Under the pieces are notes generated by a model. That model saw only the letters and a program-made list of their open reading frames with translations. It was not told the DNA's origin and did no database searches. Position numbers and translations under genes: made by a program. A stretch of 64,000 bases of DNA, from contig NZ_VCEJ01000005.1 in the NCBI RefSeq assembly GCF_005860805.1, positions 434,001 through 498,000 on the forward strand. Direction: 5' to 3'. Each line of letters begins with the position of its first letter. Within the stretch, counting starts at the first letter, position 1. This document shows positions 36,713-45,358 of the stretch, piece by piece. This DNA comes from Dyadobacter luticola (GTDB lineage: Bacteria; Bacteroidota; Bacteroidia; Cytophagales; Spirosomataceae).

Positions 36713-37903
36713 TCAATTTAAATTTCCGTTAACCAGCTTCATGATTCTGCCTTCGCCGTAGTTTAAAAAGTATACTTCGCCTTTCAAATCCTGGCCAAAT
36801 GACGAAATGCTCCCCTGTCCTTCCAGCAAAACTGCGTTGCTTTTTTTCTTGTCGCCATCCAGTTCCAAAGCCCAGATCCGCCCGCTGACGTAATCTCCAT
36901 AAATGTATTTGCCAGCCAGAGACGGAATCCCTGTACCGTGATAGACATACCCGCCGGTCACCGAATGATCACCATTGTCCTGGACATAATCATGGATTGG
37001 TTCAATCAACCCGGAGCGATCGCAATTGGAGGAAGGATTGTAGCAATTGACACCTTCTTTCAGGCGCCAGCCATAGTTACCGCCTTTGCTGATAATGTCA
37101 ATTTCCTCTCTTTTATTCTGGCCCACATCGCCGGCAAAAAGACGCCCGGTTTCCGTATCAAAGCTGATCCGCCAGGGGTTCCTGAGTCCGTAAGCATAAA
37201 TTTCCGGGAAACCCTCACTGCCATTTGCATACGGATTATCTGCCGGGATGCCATAATTGCCTTTTGCCGTACTGTTTACATCCACTCGCAGAATTTTTCC
37301 AAGATGACTTTTCAGATTTTGCGCATTGTTCTGTGGATCGCCGCCGCTGCCGCCGTCACCCGCCGCAATATATAAGTAGCCGTCTTTTCCAAACTGGATC
37401 GAGCCGCCATTGTGGTTATCATAAGGTTGATTATAAGTAAAAAGCACCGCTTCACTCCGAGGATCGGCCTGATTGCTGGTAGGCGAAGTGGCCTTGTAAC
37501 GTGCAATGATGGTTTTCAGCGGATTGCCAGCCGTATAGTTGACAAAGAAATAACCATTAGTTTTAAAGTCAGGGTGAAATGCCAACCCCAGCAAGCCGCG
37601 CTCGCCGCCATCCTGTACTTTATCTTTAATATCCAGAAAAACGCTGCTGGTCGAGGCTGATTTTGAATTTTGAAAAACCTTGATAACCCCAGCCTGCTCC
37701 ACGACGAAAAACCGGGAGCTATCTCCGGGAACCTGCTTCATTTCAACAGGTAAGGTAAATTTGAGTGAAGGAAATGCGTCTGTGGCGCTGATGTCTTTGG
37801 CTGTTTCAGCAGGTAACTCCGGCGTTTCTCTTTCGGTTGACGAGCAGGCGATCGTGAGTACGACCAGAAAAGCGGGGATGAGTCGGTTGAGTGAAGTGTT
37901 CAT
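36713..37903 (-). CDS. PQQ-type sugar dehydrogenase lipoprotein
   Basis: 396 aa with a lipoprotein signal (LVVLTIAC, Cys20). The rest is the six-bladed propeller of the soluble glucose dehydrogenase/aldose sugar dehydrogenase family (GSDH): GVIKVFQNSK, GLLGLAFHPDFKTNGYFFVNYT, NHNGGSIQFGKDGYLYIAAGDGGSGGDPQNNAQN, YAYGLRNPWRISFD, GDVGQNKREEIDII and GYVYHGTGIP. These oxidise sugars with PQQ in the periplasm; many Bacteroidota homologues have unproven substrates. It follows eboF by 57 bases, and its ATG lies in a hairpin arm. Confidence 0.9.
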   Translation of the reverse strand: MNTSLNRLIPAFLVVLTIACSSTERETPELPAETAKDISATDAFPSLKFTLPVEMKQVPGDSSRFFVVEQAGVIKVFQNSKSASTSSVFLDIKDKVQDGGERGLLGLAFHPDFKTNGYFFVNYTAGNPLKTIIARYKATSPTSNQADPRSEAVLFTYNQPYDNHNGGSIQFGKDGYLYIAAGDGGSGGDPQNNAQNLKSHLGKILRVDVNSTAKGNYGIPADNPYANGSEGFPEIYAYGLRNPWRISFDTETGRLFAGDVGQNKREEIDIISKGGNYGWRLKEGVNCYNPSSNCDRSGLIEPIHDYVQDNGDHSVTGGYVYHGTGIPSLAGKYIYGDYVSGRIWALELDGDKKKSNAVLLEGQGSISSFGQDLKGEVYFLNYGEGRIMKLVNGNLN

Positions 37904-37935
37904 GACGTTGAAGTTTTTCTTTTTACAACGTCATG
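37901..37935 (-). promoter_or_regulatory. Hairpin that includes the start codon of the PQQ-type dehydrogenase
   Basis: Perfect 10-base inverted repeat (CATGACGTTG at 37901-37910 and CAACGTCATG at 37926-37935) with a 15-base loop. On the minus strand the second arm contains the ATG at 37903. In the mRNA this could hide the start codon until opened by a ribosome, protein or ligand. No T-run, so not a terminator. Confidence 0.55.
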
Positions 37936-37960
37936 AAGGTAGTTTTGTTTCGAAATTCCT

Positions 37961-39325
37961 TTAAATCAAGTGCTTCCAGATGACATCGTACACATCGATC
38001 GCTTCGATTTCGGATTTTTCCAAAGCATTATCGGTAATGCAGATCGGATAATATTGCGCCGGGACATTGGGACTACCGTGAGAGCCTTTAACCAATGTTG
38101 CATCCAGCGGGATTACATCCATCAAATACCTGAAACCCATCAATTTACGCGCCAGCTTATAGCCGGCACGAAGCTTGATTAAAGGATTTTTCGGATCCAT
38201 GAACATTTCCACCGGATCGTAGCCCGGCTTGCGGTGAATGTCTACCAAATGTGCATAATCCGGTGCTTTCGCGTCATCAAACCAGTAATAATAGGTAAAC
38301 CAGCTATCCGGCTTGGCAACGACCACAATGTCGCCCGCGCGCTCGTGATCAATGTGATAAGCTTTTTGCGCCTCCCGGTCGAGTACCAGATCGATGCCCG
38401 GTGTTTTTTTCAAAACATTCATCACCTGATCTTTCACCGACGGATCATTCAGATATATGTGCGCGATCTGGTGGTCGGCGGCGGCAAATGCTTTTGAAAC
38501 GCCCGGATCCAGTAACTCGTACCAGCGCTCATTCCGCACAGATATCAAACCTTCGTTTCTGAGAATGCGGTTGATATGGATCGGATTATTGACAGGGTTG
38601 ATGCCATATTCAGAAAGTAAAATCACCTTCGCGTTCCTTGCCTCATAAAATTCCACCAGCTCTTTCACCACATCATCGATCTCCTTCAATTCATTGCCGA
38701 TCTTGGAAAAATCAGGCCCGAATTTTTGCAGACAATAATCCAGATGCGGCAGGTAAATCAATGTCAGCGTCGGATTATGCCTTTTTTCAACCGACATGGA
38801 AGCATCTGCGATCCATCGCGTAGACTTAATGTTGGCATTCGGTCCCCAAAAATTGAAGAGTGGAAATTGCCCCAGCTCTTTCTGCAACTCATCCCGAAGC
38901 TCAGGCGGATAAGAATAGCAATCGGGCGCTTTGACACCGTCGGCATGATATTGCGGCCGAGGCGTCACCGAAAAATCGGCGGTGGAGTACATATTATACC
39001 ACCAGAACATTTTGGAAACTGTAAAATTCGGGTCCAGTTTCCTGGCCGCATCCCAAATTTTCTCACCCTTCACGAGCTTGTTCGACTGTTTCCAAAACTT
39101 CATTTCGGCATCGTCACGATCATACCAACCGTTTCCGACTATACCATTTTCAGCCGGCCACTTTCCGGTAATGTATGTGCTCTGAGAAGTAGTAGTAACC
39201 GCCGGCAAGACAGGCTTGATCGGCGTCAGATGCTTTTTTTTCAGATAACCGGCGAGAAAAGGCGTATGCTCGCCGATCAGATTGGCGCTCAGGGCGACAA
39301 TGTCAATAACAACGGTCTTATTCAT
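37961..39325 (-). CDS. eboF: EboF, alkaline phosphatase-superfamily protein of the ebo cluster
   Basis: 454 aa, nucleotide pyrophosphatase/phosphodiesterase-like. Begins MNKTVVIDIVALS with the first metal-ligand aspartate (Asp8); the nucleophile region is PAVTTTSQSTYITGKWP and LPHLDYCLQKFG supplies another ligand pair. The usual SDHG metal motif reads SEYG here, and a terminal KGSHG is present. Cytosolic by sequence: no signal peptide. It overlaps eboE by eight bases and ends the six-gene ebo unit. The chemistry inside the cluster is unknown. Confidence 0.88.
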   Translation of the reverse strand: MNKTVVIDIVALSANLIGEHTPFLAGYLKKKHLTPIKPVLPAVTTTSQSTYITGKWPAENGIVGNGWYDRDDAEMKFWKQSNKLVKGEKIWDAARKLDPNFTVSKMFWWYNMYSTADFSVTPRPQYHADGVKAPDCYSYPPELRDELQKELGQFPLFNFWGPNANIKSTRWIADASMSVEKRHNPTLTLIYLPHLDYCLQKFGPDFSKIGNELKEIDDVVKELVEFYEARNAKVILLSEYGINPVNNPIHINRILRNEGLISVRNERWYELLDPGVSKAFAAADHQIAHIYLNDPSVKDQVMNVLKKTPGIDLVLDREAQKAYHIDHERAGDIVVVAKPDSWFTYYYWFDDAKAPDYAHLVDIHRKPGYDPVEMFMDPKNPLIKLRAGYKLARKLMGFRYLMDVIPLDATLVKGSHGSPNVPAQYYPICITDNALEKSEIEAIDVYDVIWKHLI

Positions 39326-40520
39326 GGTTCAGGATTTTCTTCACCCACTCGATTTCCCGCACGATGGATTCGCCGATGGGCTTTTGCATATCTTCGGGCA
39401 GGACGCCCCAGGTATAAGTTTCCACTTCCAGGTAGGAAGAAAATGGATTTTCGCAATGTAAAGCAAGGGTTTTTACAATATCGCCCTGTGTGGAATCGAG
39501 CACGCCGTAGGAATCAATAAAAAGCGGAACATGGAAATGCACGCGCCACTCTTCCTGGTTTTCCTTCCAGTCGGCCAGCGCTTCGTTCAGGTCGGGATAA
39601 TGTATAAACGAATGATCTGCGTTTCGGGCAACCACCTGGTGCAGGTACACCGGCTCGTCGAATGTTTCGATCGCTTTCAGCTTAATCTCTTTCTCACTCG
39701 AAAAATTCACTTTCAACGCTGAGCTGACCTGTATCCTGCCCACTTTGATGCCATTTGCATTCAAATCCTCCACCAATTCTGCCGGATCTTCGTAACCTAC
39801 CGCCGCGTGGCAAATATCATAGCAAAGCTGAATGTGCCTTAAAATCAGACCTCTTGCTTCGCTAGGTTCAAACCCATGTTTTTCGGACAAATAAATGGTG
39901 CCTTCCGGCAGCAATGTCTGATTGTACCAGGTGATAAAGTCGGAAATATTATCCAGCAAACCATCTGGCTCGGGTTCAATGTCAAGATGCAGGTATTTGC
40001 CTGTTTCGTTTTCTATATCAATCAGTTCATCAAGCAGTTGCAGTACGTGGTGCGTCGCTTCGCGGGTTGCCTGATATTTGTCGGCGTCGGATTTCCACCA
40101 TAACCTGTAAGAAAGCGGAGGCGTAGAAACACCGCCGTGCATGCCTTCGGGCAGCAGCTCCGCTAGAATGTTAAAAAGTCGGATGGTATATTCGAGGCGG
40201 TCGGTCGTCGTCCAATCCGGCGTGTGTACATTGTCTTTTACAACAACATTGTGAAAGCCGCCGTAGGGAAAACCGTTGATTACGAATACATAAATGTCAT
40301 TTTCGTCCAGCCAGTTTTTGAATTCCAGTAAAACCTCCGGCCGCGTTAATTCGATAGAAGCTTCATTCGCCACCCGTAATCCTAACCCAAATGGCTGATC
40401 CGGCGCAAGTTGTCCCTTAATGTAAGGCAATGTATCCCGCAATGCTTTGAAATGATCAGCCCATTTTTCGCCCGGATGAATGTTGCTGCAATAGGTAAGG
40501 TGTCCGAAAGGCGTGATCAT
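39318..40520 (-). CDS. eboE: EboE, metabolite-traffic TIM-barrel protein
   Basis: 400 aa, xylose-isomerase-like TIM barrel. Recognised by FGHLTYCSNIHPGEKWADHF at the N-terminus, NGFPYGGFHN, LHLDIEPEPDGLLDNISDFI and LCYDICHAAVGYEDPAEL, which carry likely metal-binding Glu/Asp/His. Reaction unknown; name and role come from ebo cluster work in cyanobacteria, where loss of ebo genes blocks export of a scytonemin precursor. Overlaps eboD by four bases (ATGA) and eboF by eight. Confidence 0.9.
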   Translation of the reverse strand: MITPFGHLTYCSNIHPGEKWADHFKALRDTLPYIKGQLAPDQPFGLGLRVANEASIELTRPEVLLEFKNWLDENDIYVFVINGFPYGGFHNVVVKDNVHTPDWTTTDRLEYTIRLFNILAELLPEGMHGGVSTPPLSYRLWWKSDADKYQATREATHHVLQLLDELIDIENETGKYLHLDIEPEPDGLLDNISDFITWYNQTLLPEGTIYLSEKHGFEPSEARGLILRHIQLCYDICHAAVGYEDPAELVEDLNANGIKVGRIQVSSALKVNFSSEKEIKLKAIETFDEPVYLHQVVARNADHSFIHYPDLNEALADWKENQEEWRVHFHVPLFIDSYGVLDSTQGDIVKTLALHCENPFSSYLEVETYTWGVLPEDMQKPIGESIVREIEWVKKILNHE

Positions 40521-41692
40521 AGGGTATGGATAATTTTTGAACTTTCGAGGTAATCGACTGACTGTGAGATAATATCTGCATCCAGCTCATGAACTTCCAC
40601 ACCTTTGCCGATTTTATCCAAAAGCATAATGGTCAGTCGGCCGCCCAAATGTTCGCGGAATTCCTGCAAACCATTTCGAAGGTTAATCTTGTCGTTTTCA
40701 GCAAGTTTGGGATGATATAGTTCAAAGCCCAATTTGTTCAGCACATCCAGGATTCTGTTCAGATCCGACTCCGGCAGCTTGCCTACCTTTTCAGAATAAA
40801 CACAATCCAATGCAATGCCGATGGCTACCGCCTCACCGTGACGTACCTGAAAATCAGTAAGATACTCCAATTTATGCGCAGCCCAATGTCCAAAATCCAA
40901 TGGTCTGGACGAACCGAATTCAAAAGGATCGCCGCCCGCAATGTGGTCGGTGTGCATCTCGGCACAGCGGTGGATCAGGTATGACATGGCGGCTTCATCA
41001 CGATTGGCCAGCGCAGTAGCTTTTTCTTCAATCCACTCAAAAAATGCCTGATCCTTAATCAGAGAAACTTTAATCGCCTCGGCAATTCCCCCGCGCCAGT
41101 CGCGATCGTCCAATGTTCTCAAAAAAGTAAGATCATTGAAAACAGCCACCGGCGGCGCAAATGTGCCCAGGAAGTTCTTTTTACCGTGAAAATTGATGCC
41201 ATTTTTAACACCAACACCGGAATCGTTTTGAGACAAAACCGTTGTTGGAATGCGGATCAGCTTGATACCCCGGTGCGAAACAGCAGCAGCATAACCCACC
41301 AAATCCAGCACCGCGCCACCGCCAATCCCGATCACAAAGGAATGTCTGTCAATGCCGTAAGTATCGACAGCTTGTGCCAACTTATTGAATAATTCAGGAT
41401 CATTTTTGGAAGCCTCGCCGCCCGGAACCATGATAATGTCCGCAGCCAGTTGAATGTTTGGAACAGCCGCTGCGAAATACGTACGGATCTGATCAGCAAG
41501 ACCCGGATGATGCGCCGCGAATCCTTCATCCACCACAACCAGCGCCTTCCGCTGAAATCCTTCTTCGCTGAATTTTTTGAAAAAATCAGCCAGTAATGTG
41601 TTAGAATGATCAAACAGGTATTCGGTGAAGAATACCGAATAGTTGTATTCTATTTTAAAACTTTGTTGTATCGTTTGCATTGAACTCGACAT
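40517..41692 (-). CDS. eboD: EboD, 3-dehydroquinate synthase-like sugar-phosphate cyclase
   Basis: 391 aa, sugar phosphate cyclase superfamily. NAD-binding: FVIGIGGGAVLDLVGYAA; active site: IRIPTTVLSQNDSGVGVKNGINFHGKKN, GGIAEAIKVSLIKD, RPLDFGHWAAHKLEYL and the metal ligand in RHGEAVAIGI. Closer to the ebo branch than to AroB by its neighbours; it may act on a heptulose phosphate-like sugar. Its start (41692) lies 73 bases downstream of the eboC stop (41766), the widest gap in the cluster. Confidence 0.9.
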   Translation of the reverse strand: MSSSMQTIQQSFKIEYNYSVFFTEYLFDHSNTLLADFFKKFSEEGFQRKALVVVDEGFAAHHPGLADQIRTYFAAAVPNIQLAADIIMVPGGEASKNDPELFNKLAQAVDTYGIDRHSFVIGIGGGAVLDLVGYAAAVSHRGIKLIRIPTTVLSQNDSGVGVKNGINFHGKKNFLGTFAPPVAVFNDLTFLRTLDDRDWRGGIAEAIKVSLIKDQAFFEWIEEKATALANRDEAAMSYLIHRCAEMHTDHIAGGDPFEFGSSRPLDFGHWAAHKLEYLTDFQVRHGEAVAIGIALDCVYSEKVGKLPESDLNRILDVLNKLGFELYHPKLAENDKINLRNGLQEFREHLGGRLTIMLLDKIGKGVEVHELDADIISQSVDYLESSKIIHTL

Positions 41693-41765
41693 ACTACACT
41701 CCGGAATGCATTTATTATAAGACTAAATTCAGGGTTATTCCCCTCTTCCTATATCATTTTTAACC

Positions 41766-42635
41766 CTAAGTTACTGCGAAAACCCGTGCCAGAAGCAGGG
41801 ATAAAGGTAATAAAGCCAAAACCGCCAGCGCCAGCGGCAGTAATCCGAAAGCCGCGCACCACGAAGCATTCATCACAATCAGTGAAATCACCCCGGCCTT
41901 TACCGCTTTCCCAATCATCGGGCCAATTGGATTCTGGATCGCGTTAAACAGCGGGCGACCGATCAGCCAGGTGTGTAAAAGCACAAATGGGATCGTGAAG
42001 AGCAGGTTTCCCTGCCGGCTTGAAATCGTTAATTGTGCTGACAAAACGATGAGGTAAAGCAGCGCGGCAATATATAATGTCCGTTTTTTACCGCCGTGCA
42101 CCTCATCCTGGCTGATCAATGTGATCGCGCCAATGTAGGCGATGGGCAAAAGTGCGATTAACCCCCATTTTTGAAACGATTCGGGCAAAACGCTCATACC
42201 CAGGATCAAATTTCCGCCCCGGCACATTCCCATCGTGAGCGGGCCAAAAAACACGTGATGCTTGGCAAAACGGTTATACAGTACTGTCAGCACGGCGATT
42301 ACGATGGCGATCATTCCGCTTTGTATGCTGAAAATCCCTGCTGCGATAATGCCTAGCAAAAGCAAAGAAATTCCCATAGTCGCCGCAGCAGATAAAGGCA
42401 CTCTACCACTCGGAATCGGTCTTTCAGGGCGCTCAATGCTGTCGAGTTTTGCATCGAAAACATCATTCATCACCACGCCGCCACCGTACAATCCCAATGT
42501 TGAAAGTACGAGCCAGGCGGGCGAAAAATCTGAAAATGCAAATTGTGCGATCGCCAGTCCCGCCAGAATATCGGCGATGGCCGTAACAAGGTTGGCCGGG
42601 CGGGTTAGCTGCAGATAAGGTTTTAAAGTACTCAC
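41766..42635 (-). CDS. eboC: EboC, UbiA-family prenyltransferase
   Basis: 289-aa integral membrane protein with about eight to nine helices. The first Asp-rich motif is NDVFDAKLDSIERPERPIPSG; a second conserved region reads ISQDEVHGGKKRTLYIA. UbiA enzymes join a prenyl diphosphate to an aromatic or polar acceptor. EboC is a distinct branch found only in ebo clusters. It starts one base after the eboB stop, so it is translated from the same message. Confidence 0.92.
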   Translation of the reverse strand: MSTLKPYLQLTRPANLVTAIADILAGLAIAQFAFSDFSPAWLVLSTLGLYGGGVVMNDVFDAKLDSIERPERPIPSGRVPLSAAATMGISLLLLGIIAAGIFSIQSGMIAIVIAVLTVLYNRFAKHHVFFGPLTMGMCRGGNLILGMSVLPESFQKWGLIALLPIAYIGAITLISQDEVHGGKKRTLYIAALLYLIVLSAQLTISSRQGNLLFTIPFVLLHTWLIGRPLFNAIQNPIGPMIGKAVKAGVISLIVMNASWCAAFGLLPLALAVLALLPLSLLLARVFAVT

Positions 42636-42636
42636 T

Positions 42637-43665
42637 TTATTGAATGACGAGGGAATCTTTGACGGGCGCAGGCTGCTGGCCTCCTCTTAAAATACTGTTA
42701 CCGTGGAATTTAGCAGATTGATCAATGCTGTATCCTCCTTCGAAATCATTCACATCGATCTGTCCGCTTTTCCCGAAAGCATCGATGGCATGCTGATAAG
42801 TTACCAGCCTGATCGTCTCATCCGGAATGCCACGCATTTTCATTAATGCAGCAGTTTTTGGGATAGCCAGCGGATCGGAGATTCCCCAGTCTGCCGCCGA
42901 GTTGATCATAATCCTTTCAGGACCATATTGTTCCACCACTTTTACCATACGTTCGTTACCCATTTTGGTAAAAGGATAAATTGTGAATGCCGCCCAGAAA
43001 CCCTGATCCAGCACGCTTTTCACGGTTTCTTCATTGTTATGGTCCACAATCACCCACGATGGGTCGATGCCATGTTCCAAAGCAATGGCCATACTGCGTT
43101 CGGTACCTTTCTTTTTGTCGCGGTGCGGGGTGTGGATTTGTACCGGCAGTTTGGCTTCTTTGGCCAGTTCCAGTTGAAGGCGGTAATATTTTTCTTCGGC
43201 GGGCGTCTGGTCGTCAAAACCAATTTCGCCCACGCCCACCACGCCTTCTTTATATATGTATAGCGGCAGGATTTCCATCACCTGCTCAGCCAGCGGCTCA
43301 TTATTCGCCTCGCGGGAGTTCAGACCCATCGTGCAATAATGTTTAATGCCAAATTGCGAAGAACGAAATCTTTCCCAACCAACCAAACTGCTGTAATAAT
43401 CTTTAAAACTGGATAACCCGGTACGCGGCTGCCCGACCCAGAAAGCCGGCTCGATCAGGCCGACTATACCCGCCTGGTGCATGGCCTGGTAATCGTCGGT
43501 AGTACGTGAAACCATGTGGATATGCGGATCGAAAAACCGCATTCCTTTGATCAGATCACGGTAATCGTTCCAGGCAATGTCGCGGTGTGCGGGGTTGTTG
43601 ACGGCCTCTTCGCTTTCTTCGAAATGAGAAGGATTTGGCGCAGTTTCATTATGGTTTAGGCACAT
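42637..43665 (-). CDS. eboB: EboB, TatD-like metal-dependent hydrolase
   Basis: 342 aa of the amidohydrolase/TatD superfamily. Metal motif FDPHIHMVSRTTDDY (HxH), GVGEIGFDDQTP, LPVQIHTPH, WVIVDHNNEETV and NSAADWGISDPL as the final aspartate site. TatD proteins are usually nucleases or esterase-like hydrolases; the ebo member is longer than TatD (about 260) and its substrate is unknown. It begins 12 bases after eboA and abuts eboC. Confidence 0.9.
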   Translation of the reverse strand: MCLNHNETAPNPSHFEESEEAVNNPAHRDIAWNDYRDLIKGMRFFDPHIHMVSRTTDDYQAMHQAGIVGLIEPAFWVGQPRTGLSSFKDYYSSLVGWERFRSSQFGIKHYCTMGLNSREANNEPLAEQVMEILPLYIYKEGVVGVGEIGFDDQTPAEEKYYRLQLELAKEAKLPVQIHTPHRDKKKGTERSMAIALEHGIDPSWVIVDHNNEETVKSVLDQGFWAAFTIYPFTKMGNERMVKVVEQYGPERIMINSAADWGISDPLAIPKTAALMKMRGIPDETIRLVTYQHAIDAFGKSGQIDVNDFEGGYSIDQSAKFHGNSILRGGQQPAPVKDSLVIQ

Positions 43666-43677
43666 AGGTTTTCAATG

Positions 43678-44526
43678 TCAATGTTCAAGATCAGCCCAGG
43701 TAAGCGCGCCGGACTTGACGGATTTTTCCAGATCGGTGTATTTTGCAAGTAAGTAATTGGCAGCGCTTGAATTGGACTCAGCGCAAGCCAGGGCTGCTGC
43801 TTTTTGATCGTCAACGTTTTGAGAATCAAATAAATGCTGCATATCAGCGAGCAAAGGAGCATTCAAATATTTTCCAACCAACCGCCAAACTTGTGCAGGA
43901 ACACTTCTGCCCGCTGCCCAGCGTTCGTGCGCAAAATCCGATAGGGTTAATGCCAGTTTTTCATTCGTCCGGTTTTCGAGACCTTCTATTAAATGAATCG
44001 GTTTATCATTGAAAATCGTCTTCAAAACCAGCTGGTTCCAGGCGGCTTCGCTGAAATGTTTTTCGGGATAAGGATTGTGTAATGCGATGGCGTCGAACAC
44101 AAAACCCATATTGGAACGAACTGCATCCGTAGCCCTGAAAAGCCACTGATCGGGATAAGAAAGAAGGGGTAATGCCGAGTAAAGCGCCACGAGCTCGTTC
44201 ATTTCGGCCGTGTCGAAAAGCGTTTCAATGTTCTTTACATAGTCGCTTTTGTCGGAAGGATCGAGCTGGGTTAGCAGCCAAACACGGCTTAATCTTACCA
44301 GCGACCAGCCTTCAACAGAAAATCCGGGGATTTCTGCATTGAGCTCCCACTGTTCTTCCTGGCTGGTCTGGATGATTTTCTTAGGTAAAAACCTCGGGAC
44401 TGCGACGAATGCAGTCATGAGTTCAAGCGGGTTGGATGTTCCTTTTTGTGCGAGCCAGTCGGCCTCGGGTTCGGTCGTGTGCTGCCCGATGATCGCCCAA
44501 ATTTTATCTTTAATGATGTCGGACAT
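43678..44526 (-). CDS. eboA: EboA domain protein
   Basis: 282 aa, all-helical by appearance, no catalytic motif known to me. Family traits: LTAFVAVPRFLPKK, GWSLVRLSRVWLLTQLD, LVALYSALPLLSYPDQWLFRATDAVRSNMG, and IFNDKPIHLIEGLENRTNEKLALTLSDFAHERWAAGR. First gene of the ebo unit; the 196 bases upstream (44527-44722) should hold the operon promoter. Role unknown, but EboA is always present in ebo clusters. Confidence 0.9.
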   Translation of the reverse strand: MSDIIKDKIWAIIGQHTTEPEADWLAQKGTSNPLELMTAFVAVPRFLPKKIIQTSQEEQWELNAEIPGFSVEGWSLVRLSRVWLLTQLDPSDKSDYVKNIETLFDTAEMNELVALYSALPLLSYPDQWLFRATDAVRSNMGFVFDAIALHNPYPEKHFSEAAWNQLVLKTIFNDKPIHLIEGLENRTNEKLALTLSDFAHERWAAGRSVPAQVWRLVGKYLNAPLLADMQHLFDSQNVDDQKAAALACAESNSSAANYLLAKYTDLEKSVKSGALTWADLEH

Positions 44527-44722
44527 AACGTTACTGTCATTCTGATCTACGCGGCGGAGTTCCCGTAAATCGCTTTTTGGTTATGGGTTATTCTGTAATA
44601 ATGCTACTTAACTCTAATAAAGTTTCCAACTAAGGCATTATAACGTTAATCCAACATAATAAGGATCATTTTGGCGCACGAATCTTTGTTTTTTAATCAA
44701 AAACTAATTTAAGGGGAGCTTG

Positions 44723-45358
44723 TCAGAAGTCGAATTCTTTGATCTCGACATCATTCAGCAGGATCTCGGTGAGGGCATCGTGATTTTTTTCGGAGCCTTG
44801 TAAAGTCCAGGTGCCGGTAATGTGGTTACCAGTCCGGCTCTGCTCTCCCCACAGGATTTTTAATTCAAAATCTTTGAAAAGCTGCTCATAAGTTTTGAGC
44901 GTCCGCTGCTGATAAACGCACATCAGGCGATAATTCCTGATCTGACTTTTCCGACGGATGTATTGCTGGATAGGCGCAAGGATCACCATCGAAAGTCCGG
45001 CCACGAAGAAAGTTGCGAGGGATACTTCATAAAACCCGGCGCCGATCCCCATTCCCACAGCGGCAGTAACCCATACAATCGCCGCCGTCGTAATCCCCAC
45101 AACCCGGTTATTCTCCCTGAAAATAATCCCGGCACCAATAAAACCGATACCAGTAACAATGTTGGCAGCAATGCGCCCCGCGTCGGAGCTGATTTTAATA
45201 GAAAGAATCGTAAACAATGTAGACCCAACCGCTATCAGAATCATCGTCCGCAGCCCCGCCGACTTGCTACGATACTCCCGCTCCGTCCCGATGATGGCGC
45301 CGAGTGCAAATGATAGGAGTAGTTTATAAATGTCTTCGGGGAGGAGATTCATATTCAT
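44723..45358 (-). CDS. MgtC/SapB family membrane protein
   Basis: About 211 aa from the ATG at 45358 (MNMNLLPEDIYKLLLSFALG); the open frame extends much further up but that part shows no family features. Five N-terminal membrane helices with the family signature ALGAIIGTEREYRSKSAGLRTMILIAVGSTLF and ITGIGFIGAGIIFRENN, then a cytosolic ACT-like domain (about 145-211). MgtC proteins are tied to magnesium limitation and inhibit the F-type ATPase in Salmonella. Its start overlaps the stop of the DUF5618 gene (TGATG), so the two are coupled. Confidence 0.9.
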   Translation of the reverse strand: MNMNLLPEDIYKLLLSFALGAIIGTEREYRSKSAGLRTMILIAVGSTLFTILSIKISSDAGRIAANIVTGIGFIGAGIIFRENNRVVGITTAAIVWVTAAVGMGIGAGFYEVSLATFFVAGLSMVILAPIQQYIRRKSQIRNYRLMCVYQQRTLKTYEQLFKDFELKILWGEQSRTGNHITGTWTLQGSEKNHDALTEILLNDVEIKEFDF

